A stretch of DNA of 5,051 bases, from NCBI GenBank assembly GCA_029071285.1, contig JAIEAS010000163.1:1-5051 (forward strand), in the 5' to 3' direction. The notes beneath the pieces are model-generated. The model did not search any database, had not been told where the DNA came from, and was given only the letters and a program-made list of their open reading frames with translations. Source of the stretch: Clostridia bacterium (GTDB taxonomy: Bacteria > Bacillota > Clostridia > Christensenellales > Borkfalkiaceae). Shown here one piece after another: positions 1 through 5,051 of this stretch (the first letter of the stretch is position 1; each line of letters starts with the position of its first letter). The position numbers and the translations under genes are program-made.

Positions 1-585
1 GTAATAAAGGAAGCGGAGGGCGAAGCCGCTGCTGCGGACGCTGCCCCGGCACCCGTTGCGAACGGTACTGCCGTTAAAAGCGTACCCGTTAAAAGGGAGA
101 GCAAGCTTTTATACGAAGCAAGGCGCTCGGTATTTGCTTACAAAAGAAGATTTCTTGCAATACCGTTTTTGCTTGCGGGCATACTGTTTGCAGTCGTAGG
201 ATTTGTTTTCGAGGGTATATTCTTTACAATACTCGGAGTCGTAGCTTTGGCGATTGCGGTCGGTGCATTAATCACCCTTATAGTTACCTTCGTTGAAGCG
301 ACCAAATCAAGAATTCAGTTTTACACGGATAAGATAATAGTCAAGGGCGGTATCTTTACCACGCACGAGTCGCTGTCTGTTATGACTCCGCTCGTAGGCG
401 TTTCGGTTTATCAGAGCTTCGGCGGAAAAATTTTCGGCTACGGAAATATTCTGATTGACAAAGTAGGCAGAGGCTGGGATATAAAAACCACCTACATAAA
501 AAAGCCGTATGAAGTTAAACAATTCCTTGAAGGTCTTATGGCTGAAACTGACTACAGCGGTATGCAGATGCACATAGCAAACTGA
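1..585 (+). CDS. Bacterial PH-domain (bPH_2-like) membrane protein, 5'-truncated
   Basis: The frame is open from base 1 to the TGA at 583-585, giving 194 visible residues; the true start lies outside the window. The fragment begins with an Ala/Glu/Pro-rich, probably disordered linker (about residues 3-35). A basic stretch follows, then two hydrophobic membrane segments (about 51-69 and 75-98), and then a soluble domain at about 105-180. That domain has the bPH_2 (YdbT/YdbS-like) pattern: a residue run like 'FYTDKIIVKGGIF', then 'VYQSFGGKIFGYGNILI', where the 'G-[RK]-[LI]-FGYG' turn is typical of the family. Such proteins usually sit in the cytoplasmic membrane with the PH fold in the cytosol; their biochemical role is mostly unknown. 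The linker suggests another domain upstream, often a zinc ribbon in related proteins, but that cannot be seen. The gene ends in a hairpin terminator and converges on degV. The family call is fairly firm; the function is not known. Confidence 0.8.
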   Translation, partial: VIKEAEGEAAAADAAPAPVANGTAVKSVPVKRESKLLYEARRSVFAYKRRFLAIPFLLAGILFAVVGFVFEGIFFTILGVVALAIAVGALITLIVTFVEATKSRIQFYTDKIIVKGGIFTTHESLSVMTPLVGVSVYQSFGGKIFGYGNILIDKVGRGWDIKTTYIKKPYEVKQFLEGLMAETDYSGMQMHIAN

Positions 586-602
586 ATAAATTTAAAAAAG
601 CA

Positions 603-634
603 CCGCCCCGCGTTCACGAATGAACGCGGGGCGG
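603..634. terminator. Bidirectional rho-independent terminator between convergent genes
   Basis: A perfect 14-bp GC-rich stem (arms 603-616 CCGCCCCGCGTTCA and 621-634 TGAACGCGGGGCGG) closes on a CGAA tetraloop at 617-620. On the minus strand the stem is followed by TGCTTTTTT (complement of 594-602), a good U-tract ending the degV transcript. On the plus strand it is followed by CTAACTTTTC, a weaker U-rich tail for the PH-domain gene. It lies 18 bases past the stop of the left gene and 28 bases past the degV stop, as expected for a shared terminator. Confidence 0.93.
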
Positions 635-661
635 CTAACTTTTCAAGAGAGTGTGATTAAA

Positions 662-1600
662 TTAAACTTTTTGGGTTGCGGCCTTTCCGCGCTTCTGAAG
701 CTTGGGCAGGGCTTGCGGCCTTCTGTCCTTACCCATAAAAAACAGTGCAATCGTTCCCGGTCCTACGTGCGCACCCGTGCAGAGGTCGTAGTACTCGATA
801 ACCACGTCGCGCGCGCCGTGCTCTTTTACAAGCTCGGCAAGCTTTTGCGCTTCTTCCTCGCAGTCGCAGTGTGTTATCGCCACGGTCTGGTTTTCGGGCT
901 GTTCGCAAAGCTCGTCAAACTGCTTTAAAATGGTATCGAAAGCCTTTTTTCTTCCGCGCTCTTTCGCCCAGAAAGTAAGCTTTGCGGGGCTGCCGCCGTC
1001 CGCCCTCAATATGGGCTTTATATTCAGAATAGTGCCCGCAACCGCAAGCGCAGTTGAAATTCTGCCGCCCTTTTTAAGATATTTTAAATCCTGCACCGTA
1101 ACGTAGGAATTCATTTTGTATTTGTTCTGCTCGAACCACTTTGCGCAGGCGTCAACGCTTTCGCCCATATCTCTAAGCTTTGCAACGCTGACCGCCAAAA
1201 GTCCCTCGCCGAGGGATGCATTTGCGCTGTCGCAGACGATAATTTTATTTTTGGGGAATTCCTTTTCAAGCGAAAGCTTAGCCGCAACCGCCTGAGCGTG
1301 CGTTCCGCTTATTCCCTCCGCCATAGTGATTATAAGGACGTCTTTGCCAGCTTGCAGAGAGGGGGTAACGGCTTCCGCAAAACGCGCCTCGCCGATGAGC
1401 GAGGTTTTCATATCCGCGCCCGCGAGCATTTCGCCGTAAAACTTTTTCGCCATAGCGGCAAAGGGCGTTCCGCTCTCCCATACGGGCATTTCCTCGCCGT
1501 TCACCGTGCATATAAAGGGAATTACGTTTATACCGGTTGAAGCAACCATTTCATCCGTAAGATTTGCCGCCGAATCAACGTATATATCAAACTTATTCAT
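662..1600 (-). CDS. degV: DegV family protein (FakB-like fatty-acid-binding protein)
   Basis: This 312-residue protein has the two-domain DegV fold. Established knowledge: DegV/FakB proteins bind a fatty acid and, with the kinase FakA, present its carboxylate for phosphorylation in Firmicute phospholipid synthesis; many paralogues have no defined ligand. Visible motifs are the N-terminal 'YVDSAANLTDEM' (about 7-18), T66-S67 and S98-G99-T100 (carboxylate-contact positions in the family), 'CDSANASLGEGL' (123-134), 'LKYLKKGGRIS' (172-182), 'NIKPIL' (193-198) and 'HVGPGTIA' (278-285) with the conserved His before GPG. Length is slightly above the usual roughly 280 residues because of a basic tail (about 290-312). 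The ATG is supported by GGAG at 1608-1611 on the minus strand, 7 nt upstream. No fakA is seen here, as is common for scattered degV paralogues. It is transcribed alone, divergently from the XRE gene. Family call very firm, exact ligand unknown. Confidence 0.95.
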   Translation of the reverse strand: MNKFDIYVDSAANLTDEMVASTGINVIPFICTVNGEEMPVWESGTPFAAMAKKFYGEMLAGADMKTSLIGEARFAEAVTPSLQAGKDVLIITMAEGISGTHAQAVAAKLSLEKEFPKNKIIVCDSANASLGEGLLAVSVAKLRDMGESVDACAKWFEQNKYKMNSYVTVQDLKYLKKGGRISTALAVAGTILNIKPILRADGGSPAKLTFWAKERGRKKAFDTILKQFDELCEQPENQTVAITHCDCEEEAQKLAELVKEHGARDVVIEYYDLCTGAHVGPGTIALFFMGKDRRPQALPKLQKRGKAATQKV

Positions 1601-1607
1601 AAATTTA

Positions 1608-1611
1608 CTCC
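1608..1611 (-). promoter_or_regulatory. Ribosome binding site of degV
   Basis: GGAG on the minus strand, separated from the ATG at 1600 by 7 nt (AAATTTA read on plus). It fixes the start of degV at 1600. Confidence 0.8.
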
Positions 1612-1612
1612 G

Positions 1613-1623
1613 TTTACTGTAAA
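1613..1623. repeat. Palindrome TTTAC-T-GTAAA in the degV leader
   Basis: Two 5-bp arms (1613-1617 and 1619-1623) flank a single central base, immediately upstream of the degV ribosome binding site. A one-base loop cannot fold as an RNA hairpin, so if functional this would be a DNA operator. It is short enough to arise by chance in AT-rich sequence. Confidence 0.35.
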
Positions 1624-1674
1624 GGCGAAATGAAACTTCCGCCTACAATATAAGTATCGCTCATTTGGGCGGAA
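1624..1674 (-). promoter_or_regulatory. Three-arm inverted-repeat set in the degV 5' region
   Basis: Read on the minus strand, three related arms occur in order: TTCCGCC (1674-1668), GGCGGAA (1643-1637) and TTTCGCC (1630-1624). The middle arm can pair perfectly over 7 bp with the first (24-nt loop), or over 7 bp including one G-U with the third (6-nt loop GTTTCA). The two pairings exclude each other, as in attenuators. If transcription starts between the first two arms, only the second hairpin exists in RNA and the outer pair would be a DNA site around the -10 element. Function is inferred from symmetry only. Confidence 0.4.
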
Positions 1675-1681
1675 AATACAA
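1653..1681 (-). promoter_or_regulatory. Candidate weak promoter of degV
   Basis: On the minus strand, TTGTAT (1681-1676) and GATACT (1658-1653) are spaced by 17 bp and would start transcription near 1646, about 45 nt before the ATG. An overlapping TATATT (1652-1647) is a closer match to the -10 consensus but has no good -35 partner. Neither option is strong, so the position is tentative. Confidence 0.25.
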
Positions 1682-1742
1682 CCTATTTATCAATTTTGCC
1701 CTCCACGATTTGCGTAAGGTTATAAACTATAAATTTAACGCA

Positions 1743-1780
1743 CTCTACCATAAAAATTTCACTCTCTACTCACAGTAGAG
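1743..1780. promoter_or_regulatory. Candidate operator: dyad plus extra half-site upstream of the XRE gene
   Basis: The dyad CTCTACT-CAC-AGTAGAG spans 1764-1780 with perfect 7-bp arms. A third copy of the half-site, CTCTACC, lies at 1743-1749, exactly 21 bp (two helical turns) before the left arm and in the same orientation. The dyad ends 13 bp before the putative -35 of the XRE gene. This is a plausible binding site for the adjacent HTH protein, which could then control its own operon and perhaps degV. The binding partner is an inference. Confidence 0.45.
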
Positions 1781-1793
1781 TTCTGCTTTTTGC

Positions 1794-1822
1794 TTGTATT
1801 TTTTGTTCCTTTATGGTACAAT
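1794..1822 (+). promoter_or_regulatory. Extended -10 promoter of the XRE-gltX-ABC operon
   Basis: TGG-TACAAT (TGn at 1814-1816, -10 at 1817-1822) is an extended -10 element matching 5 of 6 consensus bases. TTGTAT at 1794-1799 is a weak -35 at 17-bp spacing. The expected start, about 7 nt past the -10, falls at or very near 1829, the A of the XRE start codon, which implies a leaderless transcript. Confidence 0.65.
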
Positions 1823-1828
1823 TTCAGT

Positions 1829-2437
1829 ATGGACGCATTGAAGCAGACTATTGCCAAAAATCTCGTACATCTGAGAACGCAGGCAGGGTTTACGCAGGCA
1901 CAGCTTGCCGAAAAACTTAATTACTCGGATAAAGCGGTTTCAAAGTGGGAAAGGGGCGAAGCCATTCCCGATTTAAGGGTGCTTATTCAGCTTGCACGCC
2001 TTTACGAAATTACCGTTGACGACATAGTGAACACCGCCTCGGTTGAAAATATCGTAAAGCCGAGAATGAACGTCGGCAAAAAGCGGTTTCTGATAACCTT
2101 GTTGTCGGCGGGACTCGTGTGGTTTATCGCAACGGTAGTTTTCACGATTTTCTACTTCGTGCCGAAAACCGAAGATTACGCCTTTCTCGCGTTCGTGGTT
2201 GCGCCGTTCGCGTGTTCGGTGGTTTTAACGGTGTTTTCGGCGATGTGGGGCAACCGCGTTACGAATATGCTTGCCTGCTCGCTGATAATATGGACGCTCG
2301 CGGTTATGCTTCATATATTCGTAATTACTTTTAAGCCGTTCGACAAAATAGAATTTTTGTACGTAGTGGCGGCGGTGTTTGAAATACTCGTAATACTTTG
2401 GTTCATTTTAAGGCGTTTTATCAAGCGCAAAAAATAA
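1829..2437 (+). CDS. XRE-family HTH regulator with four transmembrane helices
   Basis: From the ATG at 1829 this is 202 residues. Residues about 5-68 are a Cro/CI-type HTH domain with the familiar run 'TQAQLAEKLNYSDKAVSKWERG' split around the recognition helix (S34-D35-K36-A37-V38-S39-K40-W), ending in 'ITVDDIV'. The C-terminal part holds four hydrophobic segments (about 87-111, 117-140, 147-167 and 175-195) and a basic tail 'RRFIKRKK', so the DNA-binding domain should be tethered to the inner face of the membrane. This matches the architecture of BcrR, the Enterococcus membrane-bound bacitracin sensor that activates an ABC exporter operon. A frame extension to a TTG at 1790 was rejected because it would overlap the promoter. 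The ATG has no Shine-Dalgarno sequence and lies 6 nt after the -10 element. It is first gene of a likely operon with gltX and an ABC transporter. The inducing signal cannot be read from sequence. Confidence 0.9.
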   Translation: MDALKQTIAKNLVHLRTQAGFTQAQLAEKLNYSDKAVSKWERGEAIPDLRVLIQLARLYEITVDDIVNTASVENIVKPRMNVGKKRFLITLLSAGLVWFIATVVFTIFYFVPKTEDYAFLAFVVAPFACSVVLTVFSAMWGNRVTNMLACSLIIWTLAVMLHIFVITFKPFDKIEFLYVVAAVFEILVILWFILRRFIKRKK

Positions 2438-2441
2438 GAGG
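2437..2441 (+). promoter_or_regulatory. Ribosome binding site of gltX
   Basis: AGAGG lies 8 nt before the ATG at 2450 and overlaps the last base of the regulator's TAA stop. This tight arrangement supports co-transcription and possibly translational coupling. Confidence 0.75.
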
Positions 2442-2449
2442 ATATCAAA

Positions 2450-4090
2450 ATGGATTTGAAAAAACTTGCTGAAATTTTAATTCCCGATACCGACCTTCTT
2501 CCTCCCGAGGAATATGAAAATATTTATCCCGAGCGCAGCGGCGTGAAGGGAGAGGTTACCCGTCTTGCACCCTCGCCCACGGGCTTTATCCACCTCGGAA
2601 ATCTGTACTCCGCGCTTGCGGACGAAAGGGCGGCGCACACAACTGACGGCGTGTTTTATCTGAGAATCGAGGACACGGACGAAAAACGCAAAGTGGACGG
2701 CGCGGTTGAAAGCGTTATCCGTTCGCTGAAATACTTCGGAATTAACTTTGACGAGGGCGCGGAAATAAACTCGCCCCTGAATATTTACGGTCCCTATTAT
2801 CAGAGGCAGCGCGCAAAAATTTACCGCGCGTTTGCAAAGCGTCTGATAGAACAGGGCTTGGCGTATCCCTGTTTTTGCACCGAGGACGAGCTGAACGCCG
2901 TGCGCGAGGAGCAGACCGCGCAAAAGCTTATAACGGGCTACTACGGCAAATACGCAAAGTGCCGAAATCTCACCTTCGAACAGATTGAGGCAAACGTAAA
3001 GGCGGGCAAGCCCTACGTTATCCGCCTTAAATCGCAGGGCAGCACCGAAAACAAAATTTTGTTCAAAGACGCGATAAAGGGCGAGGTTACCGTTACCGAA
3101 AACGATCAGGACGTAGTAATTTTAAAATCGGACGGAATACCGACTTATCACTTCGCCCACGCGATTGACGACCACTTTATGCGCACCACTTTGGTTATAC
3201 GCGGCGAGGAATGGCTGTCGAGCCTGCCCGTGCATATCGAGCTCCATAAAGTTCTCGGCTTCAAGCCGCCGAGATACGCGCACACATGCTCGCTTATGAA
3301 AATGGACGGCGGCACCAAGCGCAAGCTTTCAAAGCGCAAGGACCCCGAGCTTTCTTTAGACTATTACAGAAAAGCGGGCTACTTCCCCAAGGCGGTAGTA
3401 AAGTACCTGATGACTATTTTAAACTCCGACTTCGAGGAGTGGACGCTCAAAAACCCCGACGCCGATTACAGAAACTTTAAATTCAGAATCGAAAAAATGG
3501 GCAAGAGCGGCGCACTTTTCGATCTGGATAAACTCAACGATTTATCCCGCACGGAAATTTCAAAGCTTTCGGAAGAGGAGTGCTTCGAATTCCTGAAAGG
3601 CTGGGTCGACGAGTTCGGCACGGATAAAGACAAGGCACATTTCAAAGATAAAGATTATATTATAAAAGTGCTTGCCCTGATTATGGGCGTGGGCGGCAAA
3701 AAGCGCAGAAAGGATATCGAGCGCGCCGAGCAGGGCGTAAGACTTATCGACTATTTCTTCGACGATACCTTTGCGCCCGAGTATAACTACCGCTTCGACA
3801 AAAAGACGGTGAACTGCGTGCTTGAAAAGTTTGCTTTAAGCTACGACCCCGCGGACGACAATTCCGCCTGGTTTGCAAAGGTTAAGGCAATCGCGCCCGC
3901 AGTCGGCTTTGCGGCAGAGATGAGCGAATACAAGGCCCACCCCGAAAATTACAAAGGAAACGTTTCCGACGTTGCGGAAATTTTAAGAATAGCTATAACC
4001 GGTATGCCCAACTCGCCCGACTTATGTACGATTATGGGAATACTCGGAAAAGAACGCTCGCTTGCAAGACTGAACGCGGCGAAAATTTAA
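2450..4090 (+). CDS. gltX: Glutamyl-tRNA synthetase (glutamate--tRNA ligase)
   Basis: This 546-residue class I aminoacyl-tRNA synthetase charges tRNA-Glu with glutamate using ATP in the cytosol. The HIGH-type motif is 'PSPTGFIHLGN' (41-51), followed by 'LRIEDTD' (71-77). The class I second motif is KLSKR (292-296). 'IRGEEWLSSLP' (250-260) is the family's catalytic-domain signature. A zinc-binding knuckle is suggested by C141, C143, Y168 and C171. The anticodon-binding part ends with 'LRIAITGMPNSPDL' and 'ILGKERSLARL', as in bacterial enzymes. It is longer than the usual 470-490 residues, partly through about 34 residues before the catalytic core ('LAEILIPDTDLLPPEEYENIYPER' region), an extension I recall from Clostridial GluRS. 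Whether it is discriminating or also charges tRNA-Gln cannot be decided here. It lies 12 nt after the membrane regulator and 9 nt before an ABC transporter gene, an unusual setting. Confidence 0.96.
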   Translation: MDLKKLAEILIPDTDLLPPEEYENIYPERSGVKGEVTRLAPSPTGFIHLGNLYSALADERAAHTTDGVFYLRIEDTDEKRKVDGAVESVIRSLKYFGINFDEGAEINSPLNIYGPYYQRQRAKIYRAFAKRLIEQGLAYPCFCTEDELNAVREEQTAQKLITGYYGKYAKCRNLTFEQIEANVKAGKPYVIRLKSQGSTENKILFKDAIKGEVTVTENDQDVVILKSDGIPTYHFAHAIDDHFMRTTLVIRGEEWLSSLPVHIELHKVLGFKPPRYAHTCSLMKMDGGTKRKLSKRKDPELSLDYYRKAGYFPKAVVKYLMTILNSDFEEWTLKNPDADYRNFKFRIEKMGKSGALFDLDKLNDLSRTEISKLSEEECFEFLKGWVDEFGTDKDKAHFKDKDYIIKVLALIMGVGGKKRRKDIERAEQGVRLIDYFFDDTFAPEYNYRFDKKTVNCVLEKFALSYDPADDNSAWFAKVKAIAPAVGFAAEMSEYKAHPENYKGNVSDVAEILRIAITGMPNSPDLCTIMGILGKERSLARLNAAKI

Positions 4091-4094
4091 GAGG
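4091..4094 (+). promoter_or_regulatory. Ribosome binding site of the ABC transporter gene
   Basis: GAGG (within AAGAGG, 4089-4094) lies 5 nt before the ATG at 4100 and directly abuts the gltX stop codon at 4088-4090. It selects this start and supports operon membership. Confidence 0.75.
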
Positions 4095-4099
4095 TAAAA

Positions 4100-5051
4100 A
4101 TGTTAACTTTACTTGATATCAAAAAAGAATACAAGACCGCGGGTGAAACAGTTCACGCGCTGAAGGGCGTAAGCCTTTGCTTCCGCAAAAACGAGTTTGT
4201 TTCCATTCTCGGCGCTTCGGGCTGCGGCAAAACGACTTTGCTCAATATTATCGGCGGTCTTGACAAATACACTACGGGCGACCTTCTGATTAACGGCAAA
4301 AGCACCAAGCAGTACAAGGACAGGGACTGGGACACGTATAGGAACCACTCGATAGGCTTCATTTTCCAGAGCTATCATTTAATTCCCCACCAGACCATTT
4401 TGCAGAACGTCGAGCTCGCGCTCATGATTGCGGGCGTCAGCAAAGAGGAACGCCGCCGCCGCGCTATCGAAGCGTTGGAAAAGGTTGGCCTTGGAGACAA
4501 AATAAAGTGCAAGCCCAACCAGCTTTCGGGCGGTCAGGCGCAGAGGGTTGCGATAGCCCGCGCGCTTATAAACGACCCCGAAATCGTGCTTGCGGACGAA
4601 CCCACGGGCGCGCTCGACTCCAAGACGTCCGTTCAGATAATGGACCTTTTAAAAGAAATTTCAAAAGACAGGCTCGTAATAATGGTTACTCACAACCCCG
4701 AGCTTGCCGAGCAGTATTCAACAAGAATTATCCGTCTTCTGGACGGACTTGTCGTCGGCGATACCAAGCCGTTTGACGGAATCGATGAGGAAGAGAAAAA
4801 GGAAGAAGTTACGGACGCGGCGGAAGTAGTTCAAGCCGAAGAGCAGCCCGAAAAATCCAAGGGCAGTAAAAAGCGTTCGTCGATGTCATTCGGAATGGCG
4901 TTTATGCTTTCCCTGAAAAACCTCTTATCCAAGGGCGCAAGGACGGCGATGGTTTCCATTGCGGGCAGTATCGGTATTATAGGCGTTTCAATGGTGCTTG
5001 CAATTTCCGCGGGCGTTCAGGGTTACATAAAGGATATGGAAAACGATATGC
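4100..5051 (+). CDS. MacB-type ABC transporter, ATPase-permease fusion, 3'-truncated
   Basis: The frame is open from the ATG at 4100 to the window end, giving 317 residues. Residues 1-222 are an ABC ATPase of the LolD/MacB/SalX type: Walker A 'GASGCGKTT' (38-46, K44), Q-loop Q90 in 'FQSYHLIP', signature LSGGQ (142-146), Walker B 'IVLADEPTGALD' (162-173, E167) and switch His H198. A Glu/Lys-rich linker (about 228-262) follows, then 'SMSFGMAFMLSLKNLL' (261-276) and a first membrane helix (about 283-306) with 'IAGSIGIIGVSMVL'. This is the start of the permease half, where an extracytoplasmic MacB-type domain and further helices are expected beyond the edge. Family members act as mechanotransmitting exporters or efflux pumps for peptides, antibiotics or lipids in the cell membrane. 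Position after the BcrR-like regulator suggests induction by a membrane-active compound. Substrate unknown. Confidence 0.92.
   Translation, partial: MLTLLDIKKEYKTAGETVHALKGVSLCFRKNEFVSILGASGCGKTTLLNIIGGLDKYTTGDLLINGKSTKQYKDRDWDTYRNHSIGFIFQSYHLIPHQTILQNVELALMIAGVSKEERRRRAIEALEKVGLGDKIKCKPNQLSGGQAQRVAIARALINDPEIVLADEPTGALDSKTSVQIMDLLKEISKDRLVIMVTHNPELAEQYSTRIIRLLDGLVVGDTKPFDGIDEEEKKEEVTDAAEVVQAEEQPEKSKGSKKRSSMSFGMAFMLSLKNLLSKGARTAMVSIAGSIGIIGVSMVLAISAGVQGYIKDMENDM

Noticed and set aside
61..75. Inverted repeat AACGG-N5-CCGTT near the left edge
   Set aside because: Five-base arms inside coding sequence are expected by chance; no regulatory context.
169..585. TTG at 169 as the start of the PH-domain gene
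   Set aside because: The frame is open through base 1, the residues before 169 continue the protein plausibly, and this start would cut into the first membrane helix with no ribosome binding site.
620..928. Plus-strand ORF opposite the 3' end of degV
   Set aside because: It is fully antisense to a conserved protein, starts inside the terminator hairpin and has no ribosome binding site or family resemblance.
1764..1800. Dyad 1764-1780 followed by T-rich sequence as a rho-independent terminator
   Set aside because: The stem is only 7 bp with a 3-nt loop and modest GC, the following T-run is interrupted, and no plus-strand gene lies upstream to be terminated.
1790..1828. TTG at 1790 as the start of the XRE regulator
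   Set aside because: It would place 13 hydrophobic residues before a canonical HTH N-terminus, overlap the -35 and -10 elements, and lacks a Shine-Dalgarno.
2477..2923. Minus-strand ORF opposite gltX
   Set aside because: It is a shadow of the conserved synthetase coding frame, with no recognisable domain.
4109..4378. Minus-strand ORFs opposite the ABC ATPase
   Set aside because: The plus strand encodes Walker A and Q-loop motifs here, so the antisense frames are by-products of codon bias.

Overview
The window looks like chromosome of a Gram-positive, Clostridia-type Firmicute, possibly an uncultured gut lineage. The evidence is AGGAG/AGAGG-type ribosome binding sites, mid-range GC, a DegV-family fatty-acid-binding protein, a Clostridia-style glutamyl-tRNA synthetase with an N-terminal extension, and a MacB-type ABC protein with ATPase and permease fused by a charged linker. 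This placement rests on family resemblance only. I see no rRNA, tRNA, CRISPR array, insertion sequence or phage gene.

Layout: (1) 1-585 (+) is the 3' end of a membrane protein with a bacterial PH (bPH_2-like) domain; its start lies left of the window. (2) 603-634 is a perfect 14-bp hairpin that can end transcription from both sides, between convergent genes. (3) 662-1600 (-) is a complete degV/fakB-like gene. (4) 1601-1828 is a divergent control region holding several inverted repeats and a promoter that abuts the next start codon. (5) 1829-2437 (+) is an XRE-type regulator with four membrane helices. (6) 2450-4090 (+) is gltX, glutamyl-tRNA synthetase. (7) 4100-5051 (+) is the 5' part of an ABC transporter ATPase-permease fusion that runs off the right edge.

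Genes 5 to 7 are separated by only 12 and 9 nt, with no terminator between them, so they probably form one operon. The regulator has the architecture of BcrR-type one-component membrane sensors, which control ABC exporters, and an ABC exporter-like gene lies in the same operon. An essential tRNA synthetase between the two is the most unusual point of the window. The regulator's promoter appears to start transcription at or next to its ATG, which has no Shine-Dalgarno sequence, so it may be translated from a leaderless mRNA. A dyad with a third half-site two helical turns away lies just upstream of this promoter and is a candidate operator. The window is otherwise ordinary; no gene here is wholly unrecognisable.
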